A stretch of DNA of 49,120 nt from Bacillota bacterium (GTDB taxonomy: Bacteria; Bacillota; Clostridia; Christensenellales; Aristaeellaceae). The stretch lies in assembly GCA_023402355.1 (NCBI GenBank), contig JAEXCG010000208.1, positions 1 to 49,120 on the forward strand. The letters are read 5' to 3'. Below, one piece after another: positions 33,385 to 41,696 of this stretch. Position 1 is the stretch's first letter, and the number at the start of each line of letters is the position of its first letter. The translations under genes were made by a program, and so were the position numbers. The notes beneath the pieces were generated by a model. The model had not been told where the DNA came from and did not search any database. It saw nothing but the letters and a program-made list of their open reading frames with translations.

Positions 33385-33584
33385 GATCCTTCCTCCTCGT
33401 ACAGGAATATTTCCTCGATCGGCTTGCCGAAATAACGGGCGATGCGGAATGCCAGCAGAATCGACGGGTTGTACCGCCCGTTCTCCAGAGAACTGATCGT
33501 CTGGCGCGACACCTCCAGCGCCGCCGCCAGCTCCTCCTGTCGGATTCCCCGCTCCTTTCTGATTTTTTCAACCCGGTTCTTCAT
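33378..33584 (-). CDS. Small XRE-type transcriptional regulator (YgzD-like)
   Basis: The 68-aa protein is almost only a helix-turn-helix: MKNRVEKIRKERGIRQEELA then LEVSRQTISSLENGRYNPS and an acidic end. It is the first gene of a three-gene unit and probably represses it. Its promoter is bracketed by matching inverted 9-mers (33602-33610 and 33658-33666), good candidates for its operators. Confidence 0.9.
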   Translation of the reverse strand: MKNRVEKIRKERGIRQEELAAALEVSRQTISSLENGRYNPSILLAFRIARYFGKPIEEIFLYEEEGSC

Positions 33585-33601
33585 CGGCTCCCTCCTCCTG
33601 T

Positions 33602-33666
33602 GTAAAGTTTATTTTACGTTTCCTGCATCATAGCAGCTTTCCCGCCAGATGTCAAGCAAACTTTAC
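33602..33666 (-). promoter_or_regulatory. Promoter of the XRE cassette with flanking operator-like repeats
   Basis: On the minus strand TTGACA (33655-33650), a 17-bp spacer and TATGAT (33632-33627) form a near-consensus promoter. GTAAAGTTT (33602-33610) and its exact reverse complement AAACTTTAC (33658-33666) flank it symmetrically, and GTAAAGTTTATTTTAC (33602-33617) is itself partly palindromic. Confidence 0.82.
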
Positions 33667-33674
33667 GTCTGATC

Positions 33675-33707
33675 AAAAAAAACCGGCCCTTCCGAAGAAG
33701 AACCGGT
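33675..33707 (-). terminator. Terminator of gdhA
   Basis: On the minus strand an 11-bp stem (33707-33697 with 33692-33682, two G-U) is capped by a TTCG tetraloop and followed by seven T (33681-33675). Confidence 0.9.
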
Positions 33708-33726
33708 CGAACTTTGCGTTGGATGC

Positions 33727-35064
33727 TCAGACGATGCCCTGTGCCATCATCGCCTCGGCCACCTTCAGGAAGCCCGCGATGTTCGCGCCCATGACGTAGT
33801 TGCCGGGCATGCCGTACTCCTTGGCCGCGTCGTCCGCCATGTGGAAGATGCGCACCATGATGCCCTTGAGCTTTGCGTCGACCTCGTCAAACGTCCAGGA
33901 GAGGCGCTGGCTGTTCTGGCTCATTTCCAGGGCGCTCGTCGCGACGCCGCCCGCGTTTGCCGCCTTGCCCGGCGCGAACAGCACGCCCGCCTGCTTCAGG
34001 GCGCCCGTCGCCTCGATGGTGGTGGGCATGTTCGCGCCCTCGCCCACCGCGACGACGCCGTTTGCGATCAGCGCCTTCGCACCCTCCAGGTCCAGCTCGT
34101 TCTGCGTCGCGCAGGGCAGGGCGATCTGGCAGGGCACCGTCCAGATGCCGCGGCATCCCTCGGCGTACCGCGCCTCCTTCTTTTCCTCAACGTACTCGCG
34201 GATGCGGCCGCGCCGCGCCTCCTTGATTTCCTTTATGAGCGCCAGGTCGATGCCCTCGGCGTCGTAGACGTAGCCGTTGGAATCGCTCATCGCGACGACC
34301 TTGCCGCCCATCGCGGAAATCTTCTCCGCCGCGTAGATCGCCACGTTGCCTGAGCCGGAGACGACGACCGTCTTGCCCGCCACCTCGTGGCCGTTTGCGC
34401 GCAGCATCTCTTCTACCAGGTAGCACAGGCCGAAGCCCGTCGCCTCCTTGCGCGCGAGCGAGCCGCCGTAGGTCAGTCCCTTGCCCGTGAGCACGCCCTC
34501 GTACCTGCCGGTGATGCGCTTATATTGGCCGTACAGGTAGCCGATCTCCCGCGCGCCCGTGCCGATGTCGCCCGCGGGCACGTCCACGTCCGCGCCGATA
34601 TAGCGGTACAGCTCCGTCATGAAGCTCTGGCAAAAGGCCATGACCTCGCGGTCGCTCTTGCCCTTGGGGTCGAAGTCGCTGCCGCCCTTGCCGCCGCCGA
34701 TGGGCAGGCCGGTCAGGGAGTTTTTGAGCACCTGCTCAAACCCTAGGAATTTGATGACGCCCAGATTGACCGAGGGATGCAGGCGAAGGCCGCCCTTGTA
34801 GGGGCCGATCGCGCTGTTGAACTGCACGCGGTAGCCGCGGTTCACCTGCACCTTGCCCGCGTCGTCCACCCACGGCACGCGGAACATCACCACGCGCTCC
34901 GGTTCCACAAAGCGCTCGAGCAGCCCCGCCGCCTCGAACTCAGGATGGCGTTCAAAGACGGGCGCGAGGGATTCGAGGATTTCCGTGGCCGCCTGGTGAA
35001 ATTCCGGTTCGCCGGGGTTGCGGCGCTTCAGCGTTTCCAGGACGCCCTGTACATAGGTGGACAT
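33727..35064 (-). CDS. gdhA: Glutamate dehydrogenase
   Basis: GdhA interconverts 2-oxoglutarate plus ammonium and glutamate. The 445-aa protein is of the hexameric bacterial class and shows GPYKGGLRLHPSVN, the catalytic-lysine motif PIGGGKGGSDFDPKGKSD, DVPAGDIGTGAREIGY and the nucleotide-binding VVSGSGNVAIYA. After the second strand of the dinucleotide fold it has SDSNGYV, a form usually seen in NADP-dependent enzymes, so the anabolic direction is favoured. It has its own promoter (35164-35192) and a hairpin with T run in its leader, which could be an attenuator. Confidence 0.95.
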   Translation of the reverse strand: MSTYVQGVLETLKRRNPGEPEFHQAATEILESLAPVFERHPEFEAAGLLERFVEPERVVMFRVPWVDDAGKVQVNRGYRVQFNSAIGPYKGGLRLHPSVNLGVIKFLGFEQVLKNSLTGLPIGGGKGGSDFDPKGKSDREVMAFCQSFMTELYRYIGADVDVPAGDIGTGAREIGYLYGQYKRITGRYEGVLTGKGLTYGGSLARKEATGFGLCYLVEEMLRANGHEVAGKTVVVSGSGNVAIYAAEKISAMGGKVVAMSDSNGYVYDAEGIDLALIKEIKEARRGRIREYVEEKKEARYAEGCRGIWTVPCQIALPCATQNELDLEGAKALIANGVVAVGEGANMPTTIEATGALKQAGVLFAPGKAANAGGVATSALEMSQNSQRLSWTFDEVDAKLKGIMVRIFHMADDAAKEYGMPGNYVMGANIAGFLKVAEAMMAQGIV

Positions 35065-35098
35065 GATGAATCGCTCCCTTCATGATGCGGATCCAATG

Positions 35099-35124
35099 AA
35101 AAGGCGCGACCGCAAGGCCGCGCC
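35099..35124 (-). promoter_or_regulatory. Terminator-like hairpin in the gdhA leader
   Basis: On the minus strand GGCGCGGCC-TTGC-GGTCGCGCC (35124-35103, 9 bp with one G-U) is followed by TTTT (35102-35099). It lies downstream of the likely gdhA promoter and 34 bp before the start codon, so it would act on the gdhA transcript itself or on read-through from manA. Confidence 0.6.
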
Positions 35125-35163
35125 CGGACAGGCAGATTCCTTTGCCGTTGCTTTTTCTGCTTC

Positions 35164-35192
35164 AGTATACAACAGCAAAAGCAAAAATGCAA
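35164..35192 (-). promoter_or_regulatory. Promoter of gdhA
   Basis: On the minus strand TTGCAT (35192-35187), a 17-bp spacer and TATACT (35169-35164) occur in an AT-rich stretch. Confidence 0.72.
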
Positions 35193-35301
35193 ACAGAAAA
35201 TCCTAATTGTGCAATTTTTTCTCATATCCTGCATTTTATAGCTTAAATCTGCATATGATTTTGCGCTTTTTTCCGTTTTCCGTCTTTTTTGAGAACCCGG
35301 C

Positions 35302-36273
35302 TTATGCGTCCCCCGTCTTTCCCGGATAAGAAAGCAGCAGATCGCCCGCGCATTCCAGCTTGATGCGCCCGGCGCTGGCCGGGATGAAGACGCTGTCGCC
35401 CGCCTTGAACTTGATCGTGCAGCCCTCCTCCGTGAGATACCCGTCGCAAAGCGCCGTCAGCAGGCGAAAGCGCCGGGGCATGACCTCCAGGGGCATGCTG
35501 CTCTTGACGCTCAGGCGCTCGAGCACGAAGTTTTTGTCCTCGATGTAGCGTATGCGCGTGCCGCCCATCGCGCGCAGGCGTTCTCCCCGGCAGGGCTCCA
35601 GGTGCAGAGAAACGTCCGTCACGTCCAGCCCCTTTTTGACGTGCAGCTCGCGCGGGTTGCCGTCCTTGTCGAGCCGCCCCCAATCCCAGAAGCGGTAGGT
35701 CACGTCGCTGGACTGCTGAATCTCCAGAATGAGGATGTCCTCGCCGATGGCGTGCACCATGCCGGCGGGGATGTACACCACGTCGCCCGGGTGCACGTCC
35801 AGATAGCGCAGGCAGTCCTCCACCGCCTTGCCTCCCTGCTCGCACGCTGCGGCGAGGTCCTCCTTCGTGACGCCCTCGCGGATGCCGTAGACGATCTGCG
35901 CGCCCTCCTTGCAGCTTAAAATCACCCACGCCTCGGTCTTGCCGAGCTTTCCGCCCTCATTTGCGCGCGCGTAGGCGTCGTCCGGATGCACCTGCACGGA
36001 AAGGCGCTCCCGCGCGCTGATGAGCTTGAGCAGCAGCGGAAACTCTTCGCCCACCTCCGTGCCGCGCGCGTCCACGCCGCCCTGTGCGAGCACCTGAGAA
36101 AGCGTCCTGCCGTCCGGGGTGCGGCTCTCCAGTCCCGGAAGCACGGAGACCTCCAGGCTCTCGCCCGTGCGCTCGTCGGGTATGTCCTTGCCAAATACGT
36201 CCCTTAAGGCGCTGCCGCCCCAGGGGGTCATCGCGCCGAAGCGATACGCCGGCGTCATCTTGATCGGATGCAT
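35302..36273 (-). CDS. manA: Mannose-6-phosphate isomerase, class I
   Basis: ManA interconverts mannose-6-phosphate and fructose-6-phosphate using zinc. The 323-aa product shows the cupin metal motifs: LSVQVHPDDAYA, KTEAWVIL (Glu ligand) and YIPAGMVHAIG. The short bacterial length matches the Bacillus-type enzyme. The ATG at 36273 gives the usual MHPIKMTPAYRFGAMTPWGG start with an AAAGGGG site; the longer frame is rejected. It would send mannose into glycolysis just above pfkA, which lies 0.7 kb away on the other strand. Confidence 0.93.
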   Translation of the reverse strand: MHPIKMTPAYRFGAMTPWGGSALRDVFGKDIPDERTGESLEVSVLPGLESRTPDGRTLSQVLAQGGVDARGTEVGEEFPLLLKLISARERLSVQVHPDDAYARANEGGKLGKTEAWVILSCKEGAQIVYGIREGVTKEDLAAACEQGGKAVEDCLRYLDVHPGDVVYIPAGMVHAIGEDILILEIQQSSDVTYRFWDWGRLDKDGNPRELHVKKGLDVTDVSLHLEPCRGERLRAMGGTRIRYIEDKNFVLERLSVKSSMPLEVMPRRFRLLTALCDGYLTEEGCTIKFKAGDSVFIPASAGRIKLECAGDLLLSYPGKTGDA

Positions 36274-36307
36274 GAAAAGACCCCTTTCTGCTGTCGTCCT
36301 TTCCCTT

Positions 36308-36336
36308 ATGATACCTTCTTTAAGGCCGCATTGCAA
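36308..36336 (-). promoter_or_regulatory. Promoter of manA
   Basis: On the minus strand TTGCAA (36336-36331), a 17-bp spacer and TATCAT (36313-36308) lie 34 bp before the start. Confidence 0.72.
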
Positions 36337-36439
36337 GATTGGCCTTCGGCGCATTCATCCATCGGCGCCTGAATTTGTTTAAAAGGGTGAAAAAACGGCG
36401 AAACATGCGGGGCACAATCACGAATCGAAAGAAAAACTG

Positions 36440-36468
36440 TGGCACCATAAACAAACACATGCTATAAT
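36440..36468 (+). promoter_or_regulatory. Extended -10 promoter of the mtrB-pfkA operon
   Basis: TGCTATAAT at 36460-36468 is a perfect extended -10. The -35 region (TGGCAC at 36440-36445) is weak. The mtrB start is about 43 bp downstream. Confidence 0.75.
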
Positions 36469-36510
36469 AAAAATGGTGGACTTGGCTTTTCATGACGGGG
36501 GGTGTTGCAT

Positions 36511-36753
36511 TTGCAAGGCGATTTAAATGAAAGTGCCGTCTCTGGGGACTTCATCGTCGTCAAAGCGCTTGAAAATGGCGTCACCATCATCGGTATGACG
36601 CGCGGACGCGACACGCGGCTGCATCACACCGAACGGCTCGACGCGGGCGAAGTCATGGTCGCGCAGTTTACCGACAATACATCGGCCGTCAAGGTTCGCG
36701 GCAAGGCGGAGATTCTCACCCGCCACGGCTGTATCCGCTCCGGCCTGGATTGA
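36511..36753 (+). CDS. mtrB: trp RNA-binding attenuation protein TRAP
   Basis: TRAP forms an 11-subunit ring that, with tryptophan bound between subunits, wraps RNA carrying (G/U)AG repeats. The 80-aa product aligns almost without gaps to Bacillus MtrB: DFIVVKALENGVTIIGMTRG, then RDTRLHHTERLDAGEV and AQFTDNTSAVKVRG. RNA-binding Lys37, Lys56 and Arg58 of Bacillus correspond to Arg42, Lys61 and Arg63, and Trp-pocket residues Thr25, Thr30, Gln47 and Thr49 to Thr30, Thr35, Gln52 and Thr54. The TTG at 36511 follows GGGGGG at 36496-36501; GTG 36502 and TTG 36505 are alternatives. No anti-TRAP or trp biosynthesis gene is in view. The trpX leader is a candidate target. Confidence 0.92.
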   Translation: MQGDLNESAVSGDFIVVKALENGVTIIGMTRGRDTRLHHTERLDAGEVMVAQFTDNTSAVKVRGKAEILTRHGCIRSGLD

Positions 36754-36767
36754 CGGGAGGCGTTCAT

Positions 36768-36965
36768 ATGTGGGTCGTCATTCACATGATTAAAGGTAAG
36801 GAAGCAGCCGACCGAATCAGCGACAGACTCAAAGAGGAAAATATTTTCGTGCGCATGCGCCCCGTTTACAAAGCCCTGCCGCCAGAGGAAAACTATTTTG
36901 AGCTTCAGGTTCTCAAGTCCGAGCTGCAAGAAGCCCGGGAGATCCTCATGGAGCTTGGGTTGTAA
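36768..36965 (+). CDS. Small conserved-looking protein between mtrB and pfkA (65 aa)
   Basis: The ATG at 36768 follows GGGAGG at 36755-36760. The product opens MWVVIHMIKGKEAADRISDR, then has EENIFVRMRPV and ends EAREILMELGL: a compact beta-alpha-beta fold like the DUF2007 class of small, putatively signal-transducing proteins. Similar short proteins precede pfkA in other Clostridia as far as I recall, but I cannot confirm it here. It is in an operon with mtrB and pfkA. Confidence 0.75.
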   Translation: MWVVIHMIKGKEAADRISDRLKEENIFVRMRPVYKALPPEENYFELQVLKSELQEAREILMELGL

Positions 36966-37000
36966 TCAAAAAACGATTCATCGAGAAAGAGGCATCGTCT

Positions 37001-38050
37001 ATGCGTCGAATTGGCGTCCTGACCTCCGGCGGCGACTCGCCGGGAATGAACGCTGCGGTCATGTCCATCGCCCGCAGCGCGTCTTACTATGGCATTTCCC
37101 TGATCGGTGTCAAGCGGGGATATAACGGCCTGCTGTGCAAGAGCCAGCGCATCGAGGACGACATGGTCGAGCTCGACCTGGATACGGTGCTGGACATCGC
37201 GGATCAGCCCGGCACCTACCTGCGCACCGCGCGCTGCGTCGAGTTCAAGCTGCCCGAGGTGCGCGCGCACGCGGTGGCAAACCTGCACGAGATGGGCGTC
37301 GAGGGCCTCGTCGTCATCGGCGGCGACGGCAGCTATCAGGGCGCGATGCGCCTGAGCGAGCTGGGCATTCCCACCATCGGCATTCCCGGCACGATCGACA
37401 ACGACCTCGCGTACACCGAAATGACGCTCGGCTACGACACCGCCGTCAATTCCTGCGTGTCCGACATCCGCGCGATCCGCGCGACCAGCCGCTCGCACGA
37501 CCGCCCCGCGGTCATCGAGGTCATGGGCCGCCACTGCGGCGACATCGCGCTCAAGTCCGCGGCCTCCACCGGCGCGGAAATCGTCGTGGTGCCGGAGGTG
37601 CCGTGGTCCATCGATCAGGTGGCGGACCGGCTCAACGCGCTCATCGCGCGCGGCAACAACCGCGTCTCCGTCGTGGTCGCGGAGGGCGCCTGGGACTCGA
37701 TGGAGCCCTTCGACGTCTACGGCTTCCTGACCAGCCACGGCAAGCAATGCTATCCGGGCGAGGGGATCTCCTCCCTGCGGCTGGCCTCCATCCTCAAGCG
37801 CAAGTGCGGCATGGTCGAGGCGCGCGCGACGGTGCTGGGTTACACCCAGCGCGGCCAGCAGCCCTCCGCTTACGACTCGTCCTTCGCTTTTGAGGCGGGC
37901 AACCTGGCCGTCAAGCTGCTCAACAACGGCATCAGCAACCAGGTGCTCGGCATCAAGGACGGCCGCATCTTCCACATGCCCATCGCGGAGGCGCTTCGCT
38001 GCAAGCGTCCGTTCAACATGGAGCTGTATAACCTCGTCAACAGCCTGTAA
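37001..38050 (+). CDS. pfkA: ATP-dependent 6-phosphofructokinase
   Basis: PfkA phosphorylates fructose-6-phosphate, the committed step of glycolysis. The 349-aa product has TSGGDSPGMNAA (8-19), GGDGSYQGA (107-115), GTIDNDL (130-136, catalytic Asp133) and MGRHCGDIAL. The GGDG form, rather than GGDD, indicates use of ATP and not pyrophosphate. It is about 30 residues longer than the Bacillus enzyme, mainly at the C-terminus. It is the third gene after mtrB, closed by a terminator at 38063-38095, so a glycolytic gene shares its message with a tryptophan sensor. Confidence 0.93.
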   Translation: MRRIGVLTSGGDSPGMNAAVMSIARSASYYGISLIGVKRGYNGLLCKSQRIEDDMVELDLDTVLDIADQPGTYLRTARCVEFKLPEVRAHAVANLHEMGVEGLVVIGGDGSYQGAMRLSELGIPTIGIPGTIDNDLAYTEMTLGYDTAVNSCVSDIRAIRATSRSHDRPAVIEVMGRHCGDIALKSAASTGAEIVVVPEVPWSIDQVADRLNALIARGNNRVSVVVAEGAWDSMEPFDVYGFLTSHGKQCYPGEGISSLRLASILKRKCGMVEARATVLGYTQRGQQPSAYDSSFAFEAGNLAVKLLNNGISNQVLGIKDGRIFHMPIAEALRCKRPFNMELYNLVNSL

Positions 38051-38062
38051 TTCAAGGCGTTC

Positions 38063-38095
38063 GGGCCCTCCGCACGAAGCGGATGGGCCCTTTTT
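38063..38095 (+). terminator. Terminator of the mtrB-pfkA operon
   Basis: GGGCCC (38063-38068) pairs with GGGCCC (38085-38090), extended inside by TCCGC/GCGGA with one bulged base, and is followed by TTTTT (38091-38095). Confidence 0.88.
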
Positions 38096-38164
38096 GTTCG
38101 CTTGACAAAAGAACGAAAGTATACTACCTTAGGAAAGAACAAAGCCCGGAACGGAGAGGATTTC

Positions 38165-38629
38165 ATGTCCATACGGTGCTCGGCGAAAGCGCTCGTCATC
38201 AGCGGGGGAAGGGTCCTCCTCATCCGTTGTCAGGACGCGGAGGGCCGCGTTTATTTCGACCTGCCCGGCGGCGGACAGCGTCTCTACGAGTCCATGGAGG
38301 AAGCCGCGAAGCGGGAAGTGCTGGAAGAGACGGGCTATACCGTCGAAATCGACCGCTTTGCCGCGCTTGCGGAGGAAATCTACGAGAACGATGCCCTGCG
38401 CAGGCAATACCCCGAATACACGCATAGGATCTATCACATCTTCTTCGCACATCTGACCGATACGCCCCGGCGCGAACCGACGGAGACGGACTGGGATCAG
38501 AACGACTGCGAGTGGTACGCGCTGCAGGAGGCCGCATCTTTGCCCAGCGTCCTTCCCAGCGGCATTGAAAATCTGTTTTCAGGCGCACAGGACGCGCCCT
38601 GCTTTCTTAGCACCCGCCGGATTAAATAA
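38165..38629 (+). CDS. Nudix hydrolase-family protein
   Basis: The 154-aa product contains a Nudix box of the form GGGQRLYESMEEAAKREVLEE followed by TGY, with the expected REV-EE core, in a beta-alpha-beta sandwich. Members hydrolyse nucleoside diphosphates linked to another moiety; the substrate cannot be deduced. The ATG at 38165 follows GGAGAGG. TTGACA at 38102-38107 and TATACT at 38120-38125 are both good hexamers but only 12 bp apart, so the promoter is uncertain. The rRNA methyltransferase follows 11 bp later. Confidence 0.87.
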   Translation: MSIRCSAKALVISGGRVLLIRCQDAEGRVYFDLPGGGQRLYESMEEAAKREVLEETGYTVEIDRFAALAEEIYENDALRRQYPEYTHRIYHIFFAHLTDTPRREPTETDWDQNDCEWYALQEAASLPSVLPSGIENLFSGAQDAPCFLSTRRIK

Positions 38630-38640
38630 GGAGTGTTTCC

Positions 38641-40008
<1,368 letters not shown>

Positions 40009-40017
40009 GCATATGGG

Positions 40018-40056
40018 GCCGGCCGGGAAAGCGATGCTTCCCGGCCGGCTGCTTTT
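40018..40056 (+). terminator. Terminator of the rRNA methyltransferase gene
   Basis: A 12-bp GC-rich stem (40018-40029 with 40038-40049) and 8-nt loop are followed by TGCTTTT. Confidence 0.85.
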
Positions 40057-40104
40057 GCGCCGCAGCGCTTCGGATAAAGGCGCAGCTCCCGCTTGAAAAA
40101 GAAC

Positions 40105-40138
40105 AAAAAAATCCGCCTGAAAAATGTTTTCAGACGGA
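40105..40138 (-). terminator. Terminator of tRNA-Ser
   Basis: On the minus strand TCCGTCTGAAAA (40138-40127) pairs with TTTTCAGGCGGA (40123-40112), one G-U, and is followed by seven T (40111-40105), four bases past the tRNA 3' end. Confidence 0.88.
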
Positions 40139-40141
40139 ATG

Positions 40142-40230
40142 TGGCGGAGCGGGTGGGATTCGAACCCACGGAGAGTTGCCCCTCAACTGATTTCGAGTCA
40201 GTCCCGTTATGACCACTTCGATACCGCTCC
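40142..40230 (-). tRNA. tRNA-Ser (anticodon CGA)
   Basis: The 89-nt minus-strand sequence has a 7-bp acceptor stem (GGAGCGG with CCGCTCC), an anticodon loop CTCGAAA with anticodon CGA, a long variable arm typical of Ser, the T-loop GGTTCGAATCC and an encoded CCA end. It reads UCG serine codons. Small open frames across it are artefacts. Confidence 0.96.
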
Positions 40231-40246
40231 ATGCACAGCGTCTATT

Positions 40247-40275
40247 ATTATAGGCGGTTCGTTTGAACCTGTCAA
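40247..40275 (-). promoter_or_regulatory. Consensus promoter of tRNA-Ser
   Basis: On the minus strand a perfect TTGACA (40275-40270), 17-bp spacer and perfect TATAAT (40252-40247) lie 17 bp before the tRNA. Confidence 0.93.
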
Positions 40276-40358
40276 GCGCCGCAAACATTTTTTCAATATT
40301 TACGGCGCTTCCGGCAGGTTTTCCCGGTTCTTTCCGCGAATAAATGAAAGTGGACTAT

Positions 40359-40561
40359 TTTTGCACAAACGCGGGTTTTACGTTCTAGAAAAATCGCGTC
40401 CGGCATAGACTGTAAAGCAGTTTTGGCGCTGTCCTGTGGAAAATATAACTGGTTTTCCACAAGTCCGTCCGGTTCGATTTTTCGAGCAAATCCGTCATAT
40501 TCTCCTGTTTTCCACAGTTTCCAATCCCCTACGATTACTACGGATATATATACTGCTACTA
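40359..40561 (+). other. DnaA-box cluster with DnaA-trio-like tract upstream of dnaN (candidate oriC)
   Basis: Four DnaA-box-like 9-mers lie in this gap: TTTTGCACA (40359-40367), TGTGGAAAA (40435-40443, minus), TTTTCCACA (40453-40461) and TTTTCCACA (40508-40516). All fit TTWTNCACA. After the last box, 40529-40561 reads as triplets CTA CGA TTA CTA CGG ATA TAT ATA CTG CTA CTA, which resembles the DnaA-trio unwinding element and includes an AT-rich core. dnaA itself is not adjacent. The 352-bp space from tRNA-Ser to dnaN otherwise holds only the tRNA promoter. Confidence 0.65.
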
Positions 40562-40582
40562 CACCCGGAAGGAGTTTTTACG

Positions 40583-41692
40583 ATGCGTTTCAACTGCCAA
40601 GTTTCCGACCTTATGGCCGCCCTTTCCACGGTGAGCCGCGCGCTGGCCGTCCGCTCCACCCTGCAGGTCTTGGAAGGTGTTCTCGTCGAATCCTGCCCCG
40701 AGGGCTTAAAACTCACCTGCACGGACCTCGCACTGGGCATCGAAACGTCCATCGCCGCGGAAATCAGCGAGGACGGCCGCGTGGTGCTGCCCGGCAGGCT
40801 CTTTGGAGAGATCGTGCGCAAGCTGCCCGGCGGCTCGGTTGAAATCTCGGTAAACGACCGCTACGCGGCGACGATTCGCTGCCAGTCCTCCCGCACCACG
40901 CTGGCGGGCCTCAACCCCGTCGAATACCCGGAGCTTCCGCAGGTAGAAGGCGGCAGCCGCGTCTCCATCGCGCAAAAGACGCTCAAGGACATGGTGCAGA
41001 AGACCTGCTTTGCCATCGCCACGGACGAGACGCGCCCGATCCTCACTGGCTGCCTAATGGAGATCAGCGAGCAGGAGGTCCGCATGGTGGCGCTGGACGG
41101 CTTCCGCCTGGCCATGCGCCGCGCGGACCTCGCGCAGCCGGTGGAGCAGCCCGTGCAGGCGGTCGTCGGCGGCAAGATGCTCTCCGAGCTCGCCAAGGTG
41201 CTCGCGGACGAGGAGGAGCCGGTGGAGCTCAACATCGGCCGCACGCATCTGTCGGCGGACATGGGCAGCACGCGCGTCGTCACCCGCCTGCTCGAGGGCG
41301 AGTACATCCGCTATCGCCAGATCCTGCCGACGGAATGGCAGACGCGCATCCAGGTCAAGTGCGAGGACCTGGGCAACTCCATCGACCGCGCGAGCCTGAT
41401 CGCCCGCGAGGGGAAGAACAACCTCGTCCGCTTCCACATCGAGGGCGATACGCTGACGCTCACCTCCAACGCGGAGCTGGGCGACGTGCAGGAGCAGATG
41501 AACATCCTGACCGAGGGCAAGGACATGGACATCGCCTTCAACGTGCGCTACATCTCGGACGTGCTCAAGGTGCTCGGCGAGGAGAGCGTGTGCATGCGCT
41601 TTAACTCCAACGTGAGCCCCTGCGTCATCTGCCCGCCGGAGGGCGAGGATTACCTCTATCTGGTGCTTCCGGTGCGCGTCTTCGCGTCCTAA
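40583..41692 (+). CDS. dnaN: DNA polymerase III beta subunit (sliding clamp)
   Basis: DnaN forms the dimeric ring that tethers DNA polymerase to its template. The ATG at 40583 follows GGAAGGAG and gives the standard start MRFNCQVSDLMAALSTVSRA, for 369 aa. Three repeated clamp domains of about 120 residues can be followed (ends near 125 and 250), and the C-terminus YLVLPVRV-type strand matches the family. recF follows after 4 bp. dnaA, usually just upstream, is replaced by tRNA-Ser and the rRNA methyltransferase, a rearranged origin neighbourhood. Confidence 0.97.
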   Translation: MRFNCQVSDLMAALSTVSRALAVRSTLQVLEGVLVESCPEGLKLTCTDLALGIETSIAAEISEDGRVVLPGRLFGEIVRKLPGGSVEISVNDRYAATIRCQSSRTTLAGLNPVEYPELPQVEGGSRVSIAQKTLKDMVQKTCFAIATDETRPILTGCLMEISEQEVRMVALDGFRLAMRRADLAQPVEQPVQAVVGGKMLSELAKVLADEEEPVELNIGRTHLSADMGSTRVVTRLLEGEYIRYRQILPTEWQTRIQVKCEDLGNSIDRASLIAREGKNNLVRFHIEGDTLTLTSNAELGDVQEQMNILTEGKDMDIAFNVRYISDVLKVLGEESVCMRFNSNVSPCVICPPEGEDYLYLVLPVRVFAS

Positions 41693-41696
41693 GACC

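Noticed and set aside
38102..38125. TTGACA and TATACT before the Nudix gene
   Set aside because: Both hexamers are good but the 12-bp spacer is too short for sigma-A; not called as a promoter.
40124..40408. Small open frames over the tRNA-Ser region
   Set aside because: These are the usual artefact peptides produced by tRNA genes.
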